Assembly: GCA_949130495.1 (NCBI GenBank)
Contig: OX422210.1
Location: 637,880,585 to 637,944,584, forward strand
Reading direction: 5' to 3'
DNA: 64,000 nucleotides
From: Sambucus nigra
Lineage: Eukaryota > Streptophyta > Magnoliopsida > Dipsacales > Adoxaceae
The notes beneath the pieces are model-generated. The model ran no database searches, was not told the origin of the DNA, and saw only the letters and a list, made by a program, of their open reading frames with translations. Positions 12,873 through 25,549 of this stretch are shown here, piece by piece; the first letter of the stretch is position 1, and each line of letters opens with the position of its first letter. Made by a program: the position numbers and the translations under genes.

Positions 12873-14676
12873 TATAATACCCCGTAAATTTTAATGATTT
12901 TAATTATGGGATTAATTAATTAAATAATGAGAAATAAATGTATGATTAACCCGGATTTAAATAGATATTTACTACCGTGATGAGAGTTAGTATATATTGA
13001 TGTGAATTATGTTGAATATTACTTAGGGAGTAAAGTAGTATGTTATTATGAATTTATTAAATTATCGTGAGTGAATAACACGACAGTTATGGTGATTAAG
13101 TCGGGACGCGCGTGTCAGTCGTATTGAGACTAAATTTAATGGAATAGAAGCATTTTATTTATAAGTCACGCATATGGTCATTTCGAGTGCATCAAAGTAT
13201 CCGGAAGGGTTGAGATAGTCATAAAAGTCTACTCGTTAGTTTGGGTCCCGCCGCAGTTTTAGGCCAAACTGGCACACCGGGAGGGTATTTCAATCATTTT
13301 AATTTATAGAGTGATCAAACCTACAAAAATTCAAGGGTTATATCAAATGAGAGGAGTTGTATTCTAGGGTTAGAATTCACAAAAGCTTAGGAGTCCATTA
13401 GAGGAGGAAGGAGAAGAGGTGTCTAAACCTAGAACCACCACCTCTACACCGTTTGCACCACCATCCCCCCCGATGTGTAGATCGAAAAGAGAGCATCACC
13501 CCACATCATCTTCATCAAAGGATCAGAACTTCTATTTAAAGGCAAGTGATTTATGTTACAAAGATTCAGTGCATATATTATCCATGGCAGTCTAAAATTG
13601 AAAAAAATCCTTTGAATATTTGATAATTTATGAATTTGGAGAATTTAATCTTGAAATTGGGTAGGTTTTGCATGTAGATGAATATCTGGGATTAATAGAA
13701 AAAAGAAATCATAATCTAAGAGTTGGAAATTTTGAATTAAATCTGAGATTTATGGTGTTCTTGAATAAAGATTGAGGAACTAGGGTTTGTAAGAAATATT
13801 CATGATTTAATCCAAGAAAATTATGCCTCGTGATCATTTGATAATTCTAATACGTCAGAACTTATGTATTTATGTTGGTGTAACTTTTAATATAATTATT
13901 TGGGAGTTTGGGACATTGAAATGGATGATTAGAGGTTTAAAAGCGAAGAAACCCGTAGACATAATTATGCAGAAATCGTAGGCCAATATCTGATGGATCG
14001 ATCGATCGACCAAAGAACGTCGATTGATCGATTGATTGATCGATCGACCCATTTCTTCGATCGATCGACTCGCCTACAACTTGTGACTTGCTTTTCCTTT
14101 TAAGGCTCGATCCAACCCCAACTTGTAAGACCCCTTAATGTTGATTAATTGAATATAATGGGACGTAGGGAAGGTCAGTAGGGTTATAATTAAGGCCCGG
14201 AAAGTATCTTTATATGTGGGATTGAATGGGGAGATTTACGAATGTTTTTCGAATGCGTTACGATTAGAAATTATTTAAATTTGGATTTAAATCAAATAAA
14301 TGAATATTCAAGGTTAGTACCAATAGTGGGGGTACATTATAGTTACTGAAATAACCCAAGGAATAAGTGAAAACTTAGTAACCATTTTGGGATAGGGAAA
14401 GGTACTTGAAGTTATGAGATGAGAGTTACCGCGTTAAATAAAATATTATGTAGGATGTTTGAGATATAAATATACTACGTATGAGACTTGTAAAATGGGA
14501 TGTGCGTATACCTATATGGAATTTATATATACTTAGGTTGTGCGATTACCCATAGTATGGATTATTATGTGTAATGCATCATACTGCGCTACTTGCTATC
14601 ATAGAGGTTTTCGCGCTAGGACAGTCTTATTCTGATGAGCCCATCGAGGGAAGATGGACTTGTACCTCTGAACCAT
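12873..14676 (+). repeat. 3' LTR of the Tekay-like element, first segment
   Basis: Aligns base for base with 5635 onward until the CACTA insertion. The last three bases, CAT (14674-14676), are the left target duplication of that insertion. The segment holds an expanded GATC tract at 13993-14071 that is much shorter in the 5' LTR. Confidence 0.88.
13993..14071. repeat. GATC tetranucleotide tract in LTR
   Basis: Imperfect repeats of GATC and GATT broken by 'caaagaacgt'. GATC is its own reverse complement, so the tract can fold on either strand. Related tracts are in the minus-strand element of the same family at about 44682-44742 and 54056-54092; in the 5' LTR only about two units remain (near 6760). 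Confidence 0.85.
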
Positions 14677-15215
14677 CACTACACCAAAACTGGCGAATGG
14701 TCACGACCAAAATCCTTGACCAAGACTATGGGTCGCGTACTTGGGTCGTGACCATTTCGGGCGCGACTAATTTCGTAGGTCGCGCCAAGTCCGTGATCAA
14801 AAAATGGTCACGGCCCATAGGGGTCACAGCAGATGGTCGAGAACTTGGGACGTGACCCATACCGCGGTGGGGGAAAATGGTCACGGCCTTAATCCGTGAC
14901 CCACAACCGTGAGAAAAATTAATCACGGCCAAAGTCTGTGACCTACACCGTGACGAAAAAAAAGAAAAAAATGGTTGCGGCCCAAGTCCGTGACCCACAA
15001 CTATGACAGAAATTGGTCGCGGCCAAAGTCCGTGACCCGCACCGCGATGAAAAATAAAAGGAAAAAAATGGTCCATGCCAAAGTTCGTGACCTACACCAC
15101 TACGAAAAAAAAAGGAAAAAAATGGTCGCGGACTTTGGCCGCGACCATTTTTCGTCACGGTTGGGGGTCATGGACTTTGGACACGACCATCTTTATGTGC
15201 GACGAAAAAAATAAT
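14677..15215. repeat. Left subterminal repeats of the CACTA element
   Basis: Many copies, in both orientations, of a motif of the form GGTCACGGCC-AAGT-CCGTGACC, with variants GGTCGCGG and CCGCGACC. Each is itself an inverted repeat (GGTCACGG against CCGTGACC with a short spacer). In En/Spm elements such repeats bind the transposon-encoded DNA-binding protein. ORFs in both strands here (for example 14574-14855, 14726-15076) are by-products of the repeats. Confidence 0.88.
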
Positions 15216-15801
15216 AATGTCTTTTTTTGTCCAATCCTAGAAGTGGGGTCCTGTGACTGCACGGTTGGTTGCTACGTGTAACGTTGGAAGCGTACGAGGT
15301 GTTACAAATATTTATTATTAGAAAAACACTAAAAAAATCACAAATTACGAATCGGGAACGTTGTTAATAAACTAATATATATACAAACTTATAAATATTA
15401 CACGTCTTAATAATTCACAGACCAAAAAAAATTGGGTAGAGTTTCCTCTATTTTCTGGACATTCCAAACCCTGTGAATATAAAACCTATTTATTATAAAG
15501 CCCGCACGGCCATAAAATTTAACAACCAAATTATAAAAATTCGCACGACCATAAAACTAAACAATAAAAGCCCTCATGGTTGTAACACATAAAAAACATA
15601 ATCATGAATGCCCACAACATTATATAAACAATCTTCATGTTGTAAACCATTCCCTCCTTTGTTTATTCCACGTGCAAAAAAGCAAATGATACAATGTTAT
15701 CCTACAAATGATAGGATAAAAAAATGATATCAGTAACCAAGTAGGTTTACAAAAAATTTATTCAAGCTGAAAATTGCATATATGAGTTATAATTATCAAC
15801 A
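15216..15801. other. AT-rich CACTA interior left of the array
   Basis: No gene seen. There are short related phrases (cgcacggccataaaa, cgcacgaccataaaac, ccctcatggttgtaa at about 15500-15585), which look like a small degenerate tandem repeat. Confidence 0.6.
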
Positions 15802-18800
15802 TATCAATTTCTACGTGTTACATTGGTCCCGTGCGAGGTGTCGGTGCCACTCACGGGGCTGTTTCGGGGTTTCCCCCTCTAGCGCAATGTTTTTAAGCCT
15901 AAGTTTAGACATTTTCAAATTATACTCGTATTCTCAAACCCGGAGTCCCGTTATCGTGCGGAGCCCCGTGATTGACCGATCAGTTTCTACGAGTTACATT
16001 GGTCCCTTGCAAGGTGTTGGTGCCTCTCAAGGGGGCCGTTCGGAGGCTGTTTCAAGTTTTCGTCCTCCAACGCCAAGTTTTTAAGATTAAGTCCTAATAT
16101 TTTTAAATTATCCTCGTGTATTCCAATCGGGAGTCCCGTGATCGTACGATCAGTTCTTATGAGTTACATTGGTCCCGTGCGAGGTGTTGGTGCCTCTCAC
16201 GGGGACGTTCGGGGGTTGTCTCGAGTTTTCTCCCTCTAACGACATGTTTTTAAGCCTAAGTCTAGAAATTTGTAAATTATCGTCGTATTCTCAAATTGGG
16301 AGTCCCGTGATCGCGCGGTAAGTTACTACAAGTTAATTGGTCCCGTACGAGGTGTTGGTGCTACTCGCGGGGTCGTTCGGGGGCTGTGTCAGGTTTTTGG
16401 CTTCTAACGCCATGTCTTTAAGCCTAAGTCTAGAAATATGCAAATTATCATCGTATTCTCAAACCAAGAGTCCCGTGATTGCGCGGTAAGTTCCTACGAG
16501 TTACATTGGTCATGTGCGAGGTGTTGATGCCACTCACGGGGCCGTTTAGGGGTTGTTTCGAGTTTTTACCCACTAACGCCATGTTCTTATGCTTAAGTCA
16601 AGAAATATGCACCCATTAACGCCATGTTTATAAGCCTAAGTCTATAAATTTACAAATTATCTTCGTATAATCAAACCGGGAGTCCCGTGATCGTGCGGTC
16701 AGTTCCTACGAGTTACATTGGTCTTGTGTTAGGTGTTGGTGCCTTTCACGGGGCCGTTCAGGGGCTATTTCAGGGTTTCTCCCTTTAACGCCTTGTTTTC
16801 AAGCCTAAGTCCTCATATTTTCAAATTATCGTGGTATTATCAAACCGAGAGTCTTGTGACTGTGCGGTCAGTTCCTACGAGTTACATTGGTCCCGTGCGA
16901 GATGTTGGTGCCTCTCACGGGGCCGTTCGGGGTTTCGCCCTCTAACGCCTTGTTTTTAAGCCTAAGCCCTCATATTTCCAAATTATCATCATATTCTCAA
17001 ACCAGGAGTCCCGTGATTTCACGATCAATTTCTACGAGTTACATTGGTCCCGTACGAGGTGTTGGTGCCTCTCACAGGATCGTTCGGGGGTTGTTTCGGG
17101 GTTTCGCCCTCTAATGATATTTTTTAAGCCTAAGTCTATATATTTTCAAATTATCATCGTATTCTCAAATCGGGAGTCCCGTGACTATGCGGCCAATTCC
17201 TACAAGTTACATTGGTCCCGTGCGAGATGTTGGTGCCTCTCACGGGGCCGTTCGGGGGCTGTTTTTAGTTTTCGCCCTCTAACGCTATATTTTTAAGCCT
17301 AAGTCCTCATGCTTTCCAATTATCATCATATTCTCAAATCAGGAGTCTTGTGATTGCACGGTTAGTTTCTACAAGTTACATTGGTCCGGTGCGAGGTGTT
17401 GGTGCCTCTCACGGGACCGTTCAAGGGTTGTTTAAGGGATTCGCCCTCTAGCGCCATTTTTTAAGCCTGAGTATATATATTTTCAAATTATTATCATATT
17501 TTCAAATCGGGAGTCCTGTGACTTCACGATCAATTCCTATAAGTTATATTGGTCCCGTGCGAGGTGTTGGTGCCTTTCACGGGGCCGTTGAGGGGCAGTT
17601 TGGGGTTTTCGCCCTCTAACGCCTTATTTTTAAGCCTAAGTCCTCATATTTTCAAATTATCATCGTATTCTCAAATTGGGAGTCCCGTGATTACGCGGTC
17701 AGTTTCTACAAGTTACATTGGTCTCGTGCGAGGTGTTGGTGCCTCTCACGGGATCGTTTGGGTGTTGTTTTGAGTTTTCGCCCTCTAGCACCATGTTTTT
17801 AAGCCTAAGTCCTCATATTTTCAAATTATCATCATATTCTCAAATCGAGAGTCCCGTGATTACGCGATCAGTTTCTACAAGTTACATTGGTCCGGTGCGA
17901 GGTGTTAGTGCCTCTCACAGGGATATTTGGGGGTTGTTTCGGATTTTCGCCCTTTAACACCTTGTTTTAAGACTAAGTCCTCATATTATCAAATTATCAT
18001 CGTATTATCAAATCGGTAGTCCCGTGATTACGCAGTAAGTTTCTACGAGTTACATTGGTCTCGTGCGAGGTGTTGGTGCCTCTCACGAGGTGGTATGGGG
18101 GCTATTTCGGGTTTTCACCCTCTAACGGCATGTTTTTAAGCCTAAGTCAAGATATTTTCAAATTATCCTTGTATTCTTAGACTGAGAGTCACGTGATCAC
18201 ACGGTTAGTTCCTACGAGTTACATTGGTCCCGTGTGAGGTGTCGGTGCCTCTCACGGGGCCGCTCGGAGGCTGGTTCGAGTTTCCCACCTCTAGCGCCAT
18301 GTTTTTAAGCCTAAGTCTAGATATTGTTAGATCATCATTGTATTCTCAAACCGCGAGTGTCGTGATAGTGCGGTCAGTTCCAATTAGTTACATTGGTCCC
18401 GTGCGAGGTATCGATGCCTCTCACGGGGCCGCTCGAGGGCTATTTCGAGTTTTCGCACTATGACGCCAAGTTTTAAGCCAAAGTCTAGATATTGTCAAAT
18501 TATCGTCATATTCTCAAACAGCATGTACCGTGATCACGCGATCAGTTCCTACGAGTTACATTAGTCCCGTATGATGTGTCAGTACCTCTCACGAGGCTGC
18601 TTGGGGACTGGTTTGAGTTTCCCACCTCTAGCGCCTTGTTTTTAAGCCTAAGTCTAGATATTGTCAAATTATCATCGTATTCTCAAACCGCGAGTACCGT
18701 GATCGCGTGATAAGTTCCTACGAGTTAAATTGGTCCCATGTGAGGTGTTGGTGCCTCTCACGAGGCCGCTCGGGGTTGTTTTGAGTTTTCGCACTCTGAC

Positions 18801-21800
18801 GCCAAGTTTTAAGCCTAAGTCTTGATATTGACAAATTATCATCGTATTCTCAATTTGCGAGTACCGTTATTGCACGGTCAGTTCCTACGAGTTATAATGG
18901 CCCCCTACGAGGTGTGGGTGCCTCTCACAGGCCCGTTCGGGGGCTGATTCGAGTTTTCACACTCTGACGCCCAAGTTTTAAGCCTAAGTCTAGATATTGT
19001 CAAATAATCATCATATTCTCAAACCACGAGTACCGTGATCGTGCGCTCAATTCCTACGAGTTACGTCGATCCCGTGCGATGTGTTGGTGCCTCTCACGGG
19101 GCCGCTCGGAGGCTGTTTCGAGTTTTCGCACTCTGACGCCAAGTTTTAAGCCTAAGTCTAGATATTGTCAAATTATCATCGTATTCTCAATCCATGAGTA
19201 CCATGATCGCGCGGTCAGTTCTAACGAGTTACATTGGTCCCGTGCGAGGTGTTGGTGTCTCTCATGGAGTCGCTCAAGGGTTGTTTCGAGTTTTTGCACT
19301 ATGGCGCCAAGTTTTAAGCCTAAGTCTAGATATTATCAAATGATCATCATATTCTCAAACCGTGAGTACCGTGATCGTGCAGTCAGTTCCAACAACTTAC
19401 ATTGGTCCCGTGCGATGTGTCGGTGCCTCTCATCGGGCCGCTCGGGGGCTGGTTCTAGTTTTCCACCTCTAACGCCACACTTTTAATCCTAAGTTTAGAT
19501 GTTGTTAAATTATCTTCGTATTCTCAAACCGCGAGTACCATGATCACGCGGTCAGTTCTTACGAGTTACATTGGTCCCATGCGAGGTGTCGGTGCCTCTC
19601 ACGGGGACGCTCGGAGGCTATTTAGTGTTTTCGCACTCTGACGCCAAGTTTTAAGCCTAAGTCTAGATATTGTCAAACTATCGTCGTATTCTCAAACCGC
19701 GAGTATTTTGATTGTGCGGTCAGTTCCTACGAGTTACATTGGTCCCTTGTGAGGTTTCGGTGCCTCTCACGGGGCCGCTCAGGGGCTGGTTCGAGTTTCC
19801 CACCTCTAGCGCCATGCTTTTAAGCCCAAGTCTAGATATTGTCAAATTATCATCGTATTCTCAAATTATGAGTACCGTGATCGCGCCATCAGTTCCTACG
19901 AGTTACATTGGTCCCGTGCGAGGTGTCGATGCCTCTCACGGTGCCACTCGAGTATTGGTTCGAGTTTTCACATTCTGACACCAAGTTTTAAGCCTAAGTC
20001 TAGATATTGTCAAATTATCATCATATTGTCAAATCGAGAATACCATGATCATGCGAGCAGTTCCTACGAGTTATATTGGTCCCGGATGAGGTGTTGGTGC
20101 CTCTCACGGGGTTACTGGGGGGATGGTTCGGGTTTCCCACCTCTAGCGCCATGTTTTTAAGCCTAAGTCTATATATTGTCAAATTATCGTCGTATTCTCA
20201 AACTGCGAGTACCGTGATCTCGCAATCTGTTCCTATGAGTTACATTGGTCCCGTACGAGGTGTTGTTGCCGCTCATGGGGCCGCTCGAGGGTTATTTCGA
20301 GTTTTCGCACTCTGACGCCAAGTTTTAAGCCTAAGTCTACATATTTTCAAATAATCTTCGTATTATCAAATCGGGAGTACCGTTATCGCACAGTCAGTTT
20401 CTACGATTTACATTGGTTCCGTGCGAGGTGTTGGTGCCTCTCACGGGGTCGCTTGGGGGTTATTTCGAGTTTCACACTTTGACGCCAAGTTTTAAGCCTA
20501 AGTCTAAATATTCACAAATTATCATCATATTCTCAAACCGCGAGTACCGTGATCGCACAGTCAGTTCCTTCGAGTTACATTGGTCCCGTGCGAGATGTCG
20601 GTGCCTCTCACGTGGCCATTCGGGGACTGGCTCGAGTTTTCGCACTCTGACGCCAAGTTTTAAGCCTAAGTCTAAATAATGTCAAATTTTCGTCGTATTC
20701 TCAAACCGTGAGTACAATGATCGTGCGGTCAGTTCCTACGAGCTACATTCGTCCCGTACGAGGTGCCGGTGCCTCTCACGGGGTCGCTTGGGGGATGGTT
20801 CGAGTTTCTAACATCTAGCGCTATATTTTTAAGACCAAGTCTAGATATTGTCAAATTATCATCGTATTCTCAAATCGCGAGTATCGTGATCACTCGGTGA
20901 GTTCCTACGAGTTACATTAGTCCCGTGCGAGGTGTCGGTGCCTCTCATGGGGCCGTTCGGGGGCTGGTTTGAGTTTTCGCACTCTGACACCAAGCTTTAA
21001 TCCTAAGTCTAGATATTGTCAAATTATCGTCGTATTCACAAACGAGTACTGTGATCATGCAATCAGTTCCTACAAGTTACATTGCTCCCGTACGAGGTGT
21101 TCGTGCCTCTCACAGGGCCACTGGTGGGCTGTTTTGGGTTTCCCACCTCTAGCGCCATGTTTATAAGCCTAAGTTTAGATATTATCAAATTATCGTCGTA
21201 TTTTCAAACCGCGAGTATCGTGATTGCGCGGTCAGTTCCTATGAGTTACATTGGTCCTGTGCGAGGTGTTGTTCCCTCTCACGGGTCAGCTCGGGGGCTA
21301 TTTCGAGTTTTTGCACTCTGATGCCAAGTTTTAAGCCTAAGTCTACATATTTTCAAATAATCATCGTATTCTCAATATCGTGATCGCACGATCAGTTCCT
21401 ATAAGTTACATTGGTTCCGTGCGCTGTGTTGGTGCCTCTCACGGGTCCGTTTGGGGGTTGTTTCGAGTTCTTCGACTCTGATGCCAAGTTTTTAGTCTAA
21501 GTCTAGATATTGTCAAATTATCATCATATTCTCAAACTGCGAGTACCGTGATCACGCGGTCAGTTCCTACGAGTTACATTGGTACCGTGCGAGGTGTTGG
21601 TGCCTCTCACGAGGTCGTTTGGGGGGTGTTACGTGGTTTTGCCTTCTAACACCGTATTTTTAAGCCTAAGTCTAGATATTTTCAAATTATCATCGTATTC
21701 TCAAATCGGGAGTCCCGTGACCACGCGCTCAGTTCCTACACGTTACATTGGTCCCGCGCGAGGTGTTGGTGCCTCTCACGAGTAGATTTGGGGGTTATTT

Positions 21801-22930
21801 CGAGGTTTCGCCCTCTCACACCATGTTTTTTAAGATTATTATCGTATTTTCAAATCGGGAGTTCCTTGACCACACGGTTAGTTCCTACGAGTTACATTAG
21901 TCCCGTGCGAGGTGTCGGTGCCTCTCACAGTGCCGTTTGGGGGATGTTTTGGGATTTCCCCCTCTAACGCCGTGTTTTTTATCCTAAGTATAGATATTTT
22001 CAAATTGGCATCGTATTTTCAAGCCTGGATTCCGGTGACCCCACGGTCAGTTCGTATGAGTTATATTGGTCTCGTGCGAGGTGTTGGTGCCTCTCACGTG
22101 GCCGATCGGGGATTGTTTCGAGGTTTCACCCTCTAACGTCATGTTTTATTTTCAAATTATCATTGTATTCTCAAACCGAGAGTCCCGTGACCAAACAGTC
22201 AGTTCCTACGAGTTATATTGGTCCCTTGCAAGGTGTCGGTGCCCCTCACGGGGCCGTTTGGGGATTGTTTCAAGGTTTTCCCCTCTAACGCCATGTCTTT
22301 AAGCCTAAGTATAGATATTTTCAAATTATTATCGTATTCTCAAATCGGGAGTCCCGTGACCACGCGATCAGTGCCTACGAGTTACATTGGTCCCGTGCGA
22401 GGTGTTGGTGCCTCTCACGAGGGCGTTTGAGGGCTATTTCGGGGTTTCCCCCTCTGACGTCATGTTTTTAAGCCTAAGTTTAAATATTTTCAAATTATCG
22501 TCGTATTCTCAAATCGGGAGTCCCGTGAACACGCAGTCAATTCCTACGAGTTACATTGGTCCCGTGCGATGTGTTAGTGGCCCTCTCACGAGGCCGTTTG
22601 AGGGATATTTCGGGTTTCCCCCTCTAATGCCGTCTTTTTAAGACTAAGTTTAAATATTTTCAAATCATCATCGTATTCTCAAAAGGGTAGTCCCGTGAAC
22701 ACGCAGTCAGTCCCTATAAGTTACATTGGTCCCGTGTGAGGTGTTGGTGCCTCTCACGGGGCCGTTTGGGTGTTGTTTCGGGGTTTCCCCCTCCAACGCC
22801 ATGTTTTAGGCCTAAGTCTAGATATTTTCAAATTATCGCCGTATTTTCAAACTGGGAGTCCCGTGACAATGTGGTCGGTTCCTATGAGTTATATTGGTCC
22901 TGTGCGAGGTGTTGGTGCCTCTCGCGTGAC
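15802..22930. repeat. Tandem array of about 43 units of 168-169 bp inside the CACTA element
   Basis: The phrase 'gttacattggtcc' or a close variant recurs from 15818 to 22889. The 42 spacings are almost all 168 or 169 bases; exceptions are 176 and 212 (16501 to 16713, a partial internal duplication) and a few short units of 149-165. Each unit contains a hairpin-capable segment, ggtCCCGTGcGAGG-loop-CCTCtCACGGGgcc, and a near-palindrome around TGATCGCGCGGTCA. Units fall into types: A (ccctctaacgcc, cgggagtcccgtg) at 15.8-18.2 kb and 21.6-22.9 kb, and B (cgcgagtaccgtg) between them. B has two subtypes, 'cccacctctagcgcc' and 'cgcactctgacgcc', that often alternate. Overlapping ORFs of 60-135 codons here are repeat shadows. 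Confidence 0.96.
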
Positions 22931-22993
22931 TATAGTAAGTATGTTTCATTGATTCGGTAGTAATGTGATATATTAGAAATTCCTATGTCCAAC

Positions 22994-23567
22994 TAGGGAT
23001 GGACAAAAAAAAGACCGACCCGAATAGACCGATTGGACCGAACCGAAAATTAAGGCTATTTTGAAACCGATCCGAAAATCGGTTCACAAAAACTAAAAAC
23101 CGATTAAACCGGTCCGGTCCGCGGTCCACTATATTAAAAGACCGATTTGGACCGGACCGGACCGATTCCCATATATATATAATAAAAATAATGTTATTTT
23201 GTTTCTTATGTATAGTTTTTGAATTAATGTATATAACTTATGAATTTAATTTGGAACATTTTATATATGTATAGACATTTTTTTATTTGGGTTAAAAAAC
23301 CCATGTAAGTATCACTTGGAGTTTCGAGTATTATTTTTTTGTATATATATTTGTGAGAAAAATAGATCAAAACATTCATAAAATGTACATATATATAAAA
23401 TAGGGTCTGGACCGAATTTTACCCCGGACCGGACCGAAAAAACCTGGACCGAATTAGTAGGTTAACCGAATTAATCGTTCCGGTCTCGGTCCCAAAAAAT
23501 TGAGGACCGAATATTCGGTCTAGTCCAAAAAATACACGAAACCCGGACAGGACCGTGCCCACCCTTA
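22994..23567. mobile_element. Small hAT-like element inside the CACTA element
   Basis: About 574 bases with rough inverted ends (TAGGGATGGACA at the left, GTGCCCACCCTTA at the right, inverse TAAGGGTGGGCAC), many 'gaccgaa' and 'ccggaccg' phrases, and an AT-rich middle. Flanks TGTCCAAC (22986-22993) and GGGCCAAC (23568-23575) match at 6 of 8 positions, as expected for an aged 8-bp hAT duplication. No transposase, so non-autonomous. Confidence 0.7.
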
Positions 23568-23685
23568 GGGCCAACCAACTCAACGCTAGTGTTATGTAAC
23601 AAGTAACGAGAGTGAAAAGGTAATAAGTAATCGTATACAGATTGATTTAGTGTAAATTAATATATATATACATATACATACATAC

Positions 23686-23693
<8 letters not shown>

Positions 23694-23773
<80 letters not shown>
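23694..23773. repeat. (TA)n(GA)n microsatellite
   Basis: About 52 bases of TA followed by about 25 bases of GA. It creates the low-complexity minus-strand ORF 23657-23899, which is not a gene. Confidence 0.95.
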
Positions 23774-23778
<5 letters not shown>

Positions 23779-25549
23779 TGTACCGAAATGCGTGTAAAGA
23801 GAGAGAGATGGTAGCCGGAATATGTGAGAAAAGGAAAGGAGTCGTCGCTGCTGGAACCAAAAGAGAAAAAATTATTAAAACTGATCTATTTGAACTCATA
23901 ATAGAGGCAAAAGGAAATTATCCAAGACAATTACCTCAAGAACCTTGTACATAGACGCTTTTGGGCCACCAGAAAAAGATTCAAAGACAAATGGGCATAG
24001 TCTAAACTTTAGCTCATTTGTATACAAATGAAAAAAAAGTTATTAGTAACCTTGAAAATCATCCAAACTTTTGCCCACAATCTACTTTAGTTTCAACAAC
24101 TCATTGAGAATTTCTGAAGCCAATTATTCTGCTTTGTCTGAAAAGAATCTACGAAAATGAAAAATCCCACCAAATCGCCGAAATCGCAACACAAATCCGC
24201 CAACAAAGTCATATACCAAAATCACTTGCCAAAAGCACTAATCAATCAGTCAAAAGAACCAAAATCTAACAAAGTCAAAGCATTTATATATAAATAAACA
24301 AAAAAACAGATCGAACCTAAATATAACATCGACACTACTGCCCAACAATGAAAAATCAAAGTTGAGATCTGTAAAAATCAAAATCCGAACTGAGAAGTGA
24401 GAATTGTAAAAATCAAAATATAAAACTTGTTTTATATTTAAACAGTTACAAAATGCATTTTGTTAAAAAAAATATGAAAAAAACGTATGAGTTTGAGTAT
24501 GAGGAAACTAACTTGAGTTCCTCAGATTTATTGTTCTACCTAGATCCGTGAATCAAATATCCACACCAACTTATGGAACTAAACTCAACATTACGCCTAA
24601 AAAAATGGTGTGAAGCACCCGAAACTAACCATCTGAGATTGAGGATAATCCAAAAAAAAAACTAACCTACGGTGACCCATCCGTCTGAGATATGGAGAGG
24701 AAATATCTGGAAATACCACACCCCACCTTAGTGGCGGATCCAAATTTTAGTGCAATTGGAGCCAAATCCAATCAAAAAAATCAACGACACTAATAAATAA
24801 TCAAGCGTAGAAACCAACAAGCGATAAAACATAAATATTTAATTAGGGTTTAATTTAAGTCGTGCTGGGATTTATGCTTAGAATAACGGTGGTCATGAAT
24901 GAAAAATGATGTCGTGCTTTTCATGGCCAAGTGTATCACTTGTCATGAAGTGAAGGTCGAGCACTAGAAGCCAGTAGGGTTATTGCAACCCCTACATGAA
25001 CATGACACAACTCGAATTACGATACAACATGACACGGCTATTAACTAATTGGGAATTGGTTGAGTAAATATTGACACTAACCCGATAAAACATCACACGA
25101 AAACCCAGTATGACATTGCACACCCTAAAATAGAGTAATTATTGGTTGGGTAGCTATATTTTCCCACAGTTTTTGATAGAAAATAAAAATTCAATTGTTT
25201 CTCAATTTTCCTAACTTTGTTATCCAAACACACCCTAAAATTGATTGCTAATACGAAATAACAAAAAAGAACTAGAGCGGAGGGTAAATAAAACTTACGT
25301 TGGTGGTGCTCTTTGGACATGGAAAGCTCTAGCCCCGTGACGGCAGAAAAAACTAGAAACGAAATCAAAGTAATTCCCTTCCATTAACATCCCAAATTTC
25401 CACTTTTATAACCCCAAAAAACAAAAATTGCACAAACCACCTCATGTACCTGAAATTGCAGGGGTAAGGCCAACTGTGGTCCATGGAGGAGGAGTAGGGC
25501 AGCTACCTGTTGTGGAGTGGAGGAGAGCAGGGTAGCTACAATATAACCC

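Noticed and set aside
14574..15281. Several ORFs on both strands at the left CACTA end
   Set aside because: Produced by GC-rich subterminal repeats in both orientations; no protein similarity and no consistent frame.
15802..22930. CRISPR array
   Set aside because: The units are contiguous and similar over their whole length, with no constant-repeat and variable-spacer pattern, and the context is a plant transposon.
15782..22960. More than twenty overlapping ORFs of 60-135 codons with repeated phrases such as VPCEVLVPLTG and SYIGPVRGV
   Set aside because: They follow from one 168-169 bp DNA repeat read in several frames. The period alternates between 168 and 169, so no frame is kept from unit to unit, and the conserved part is a DNA hairpin.
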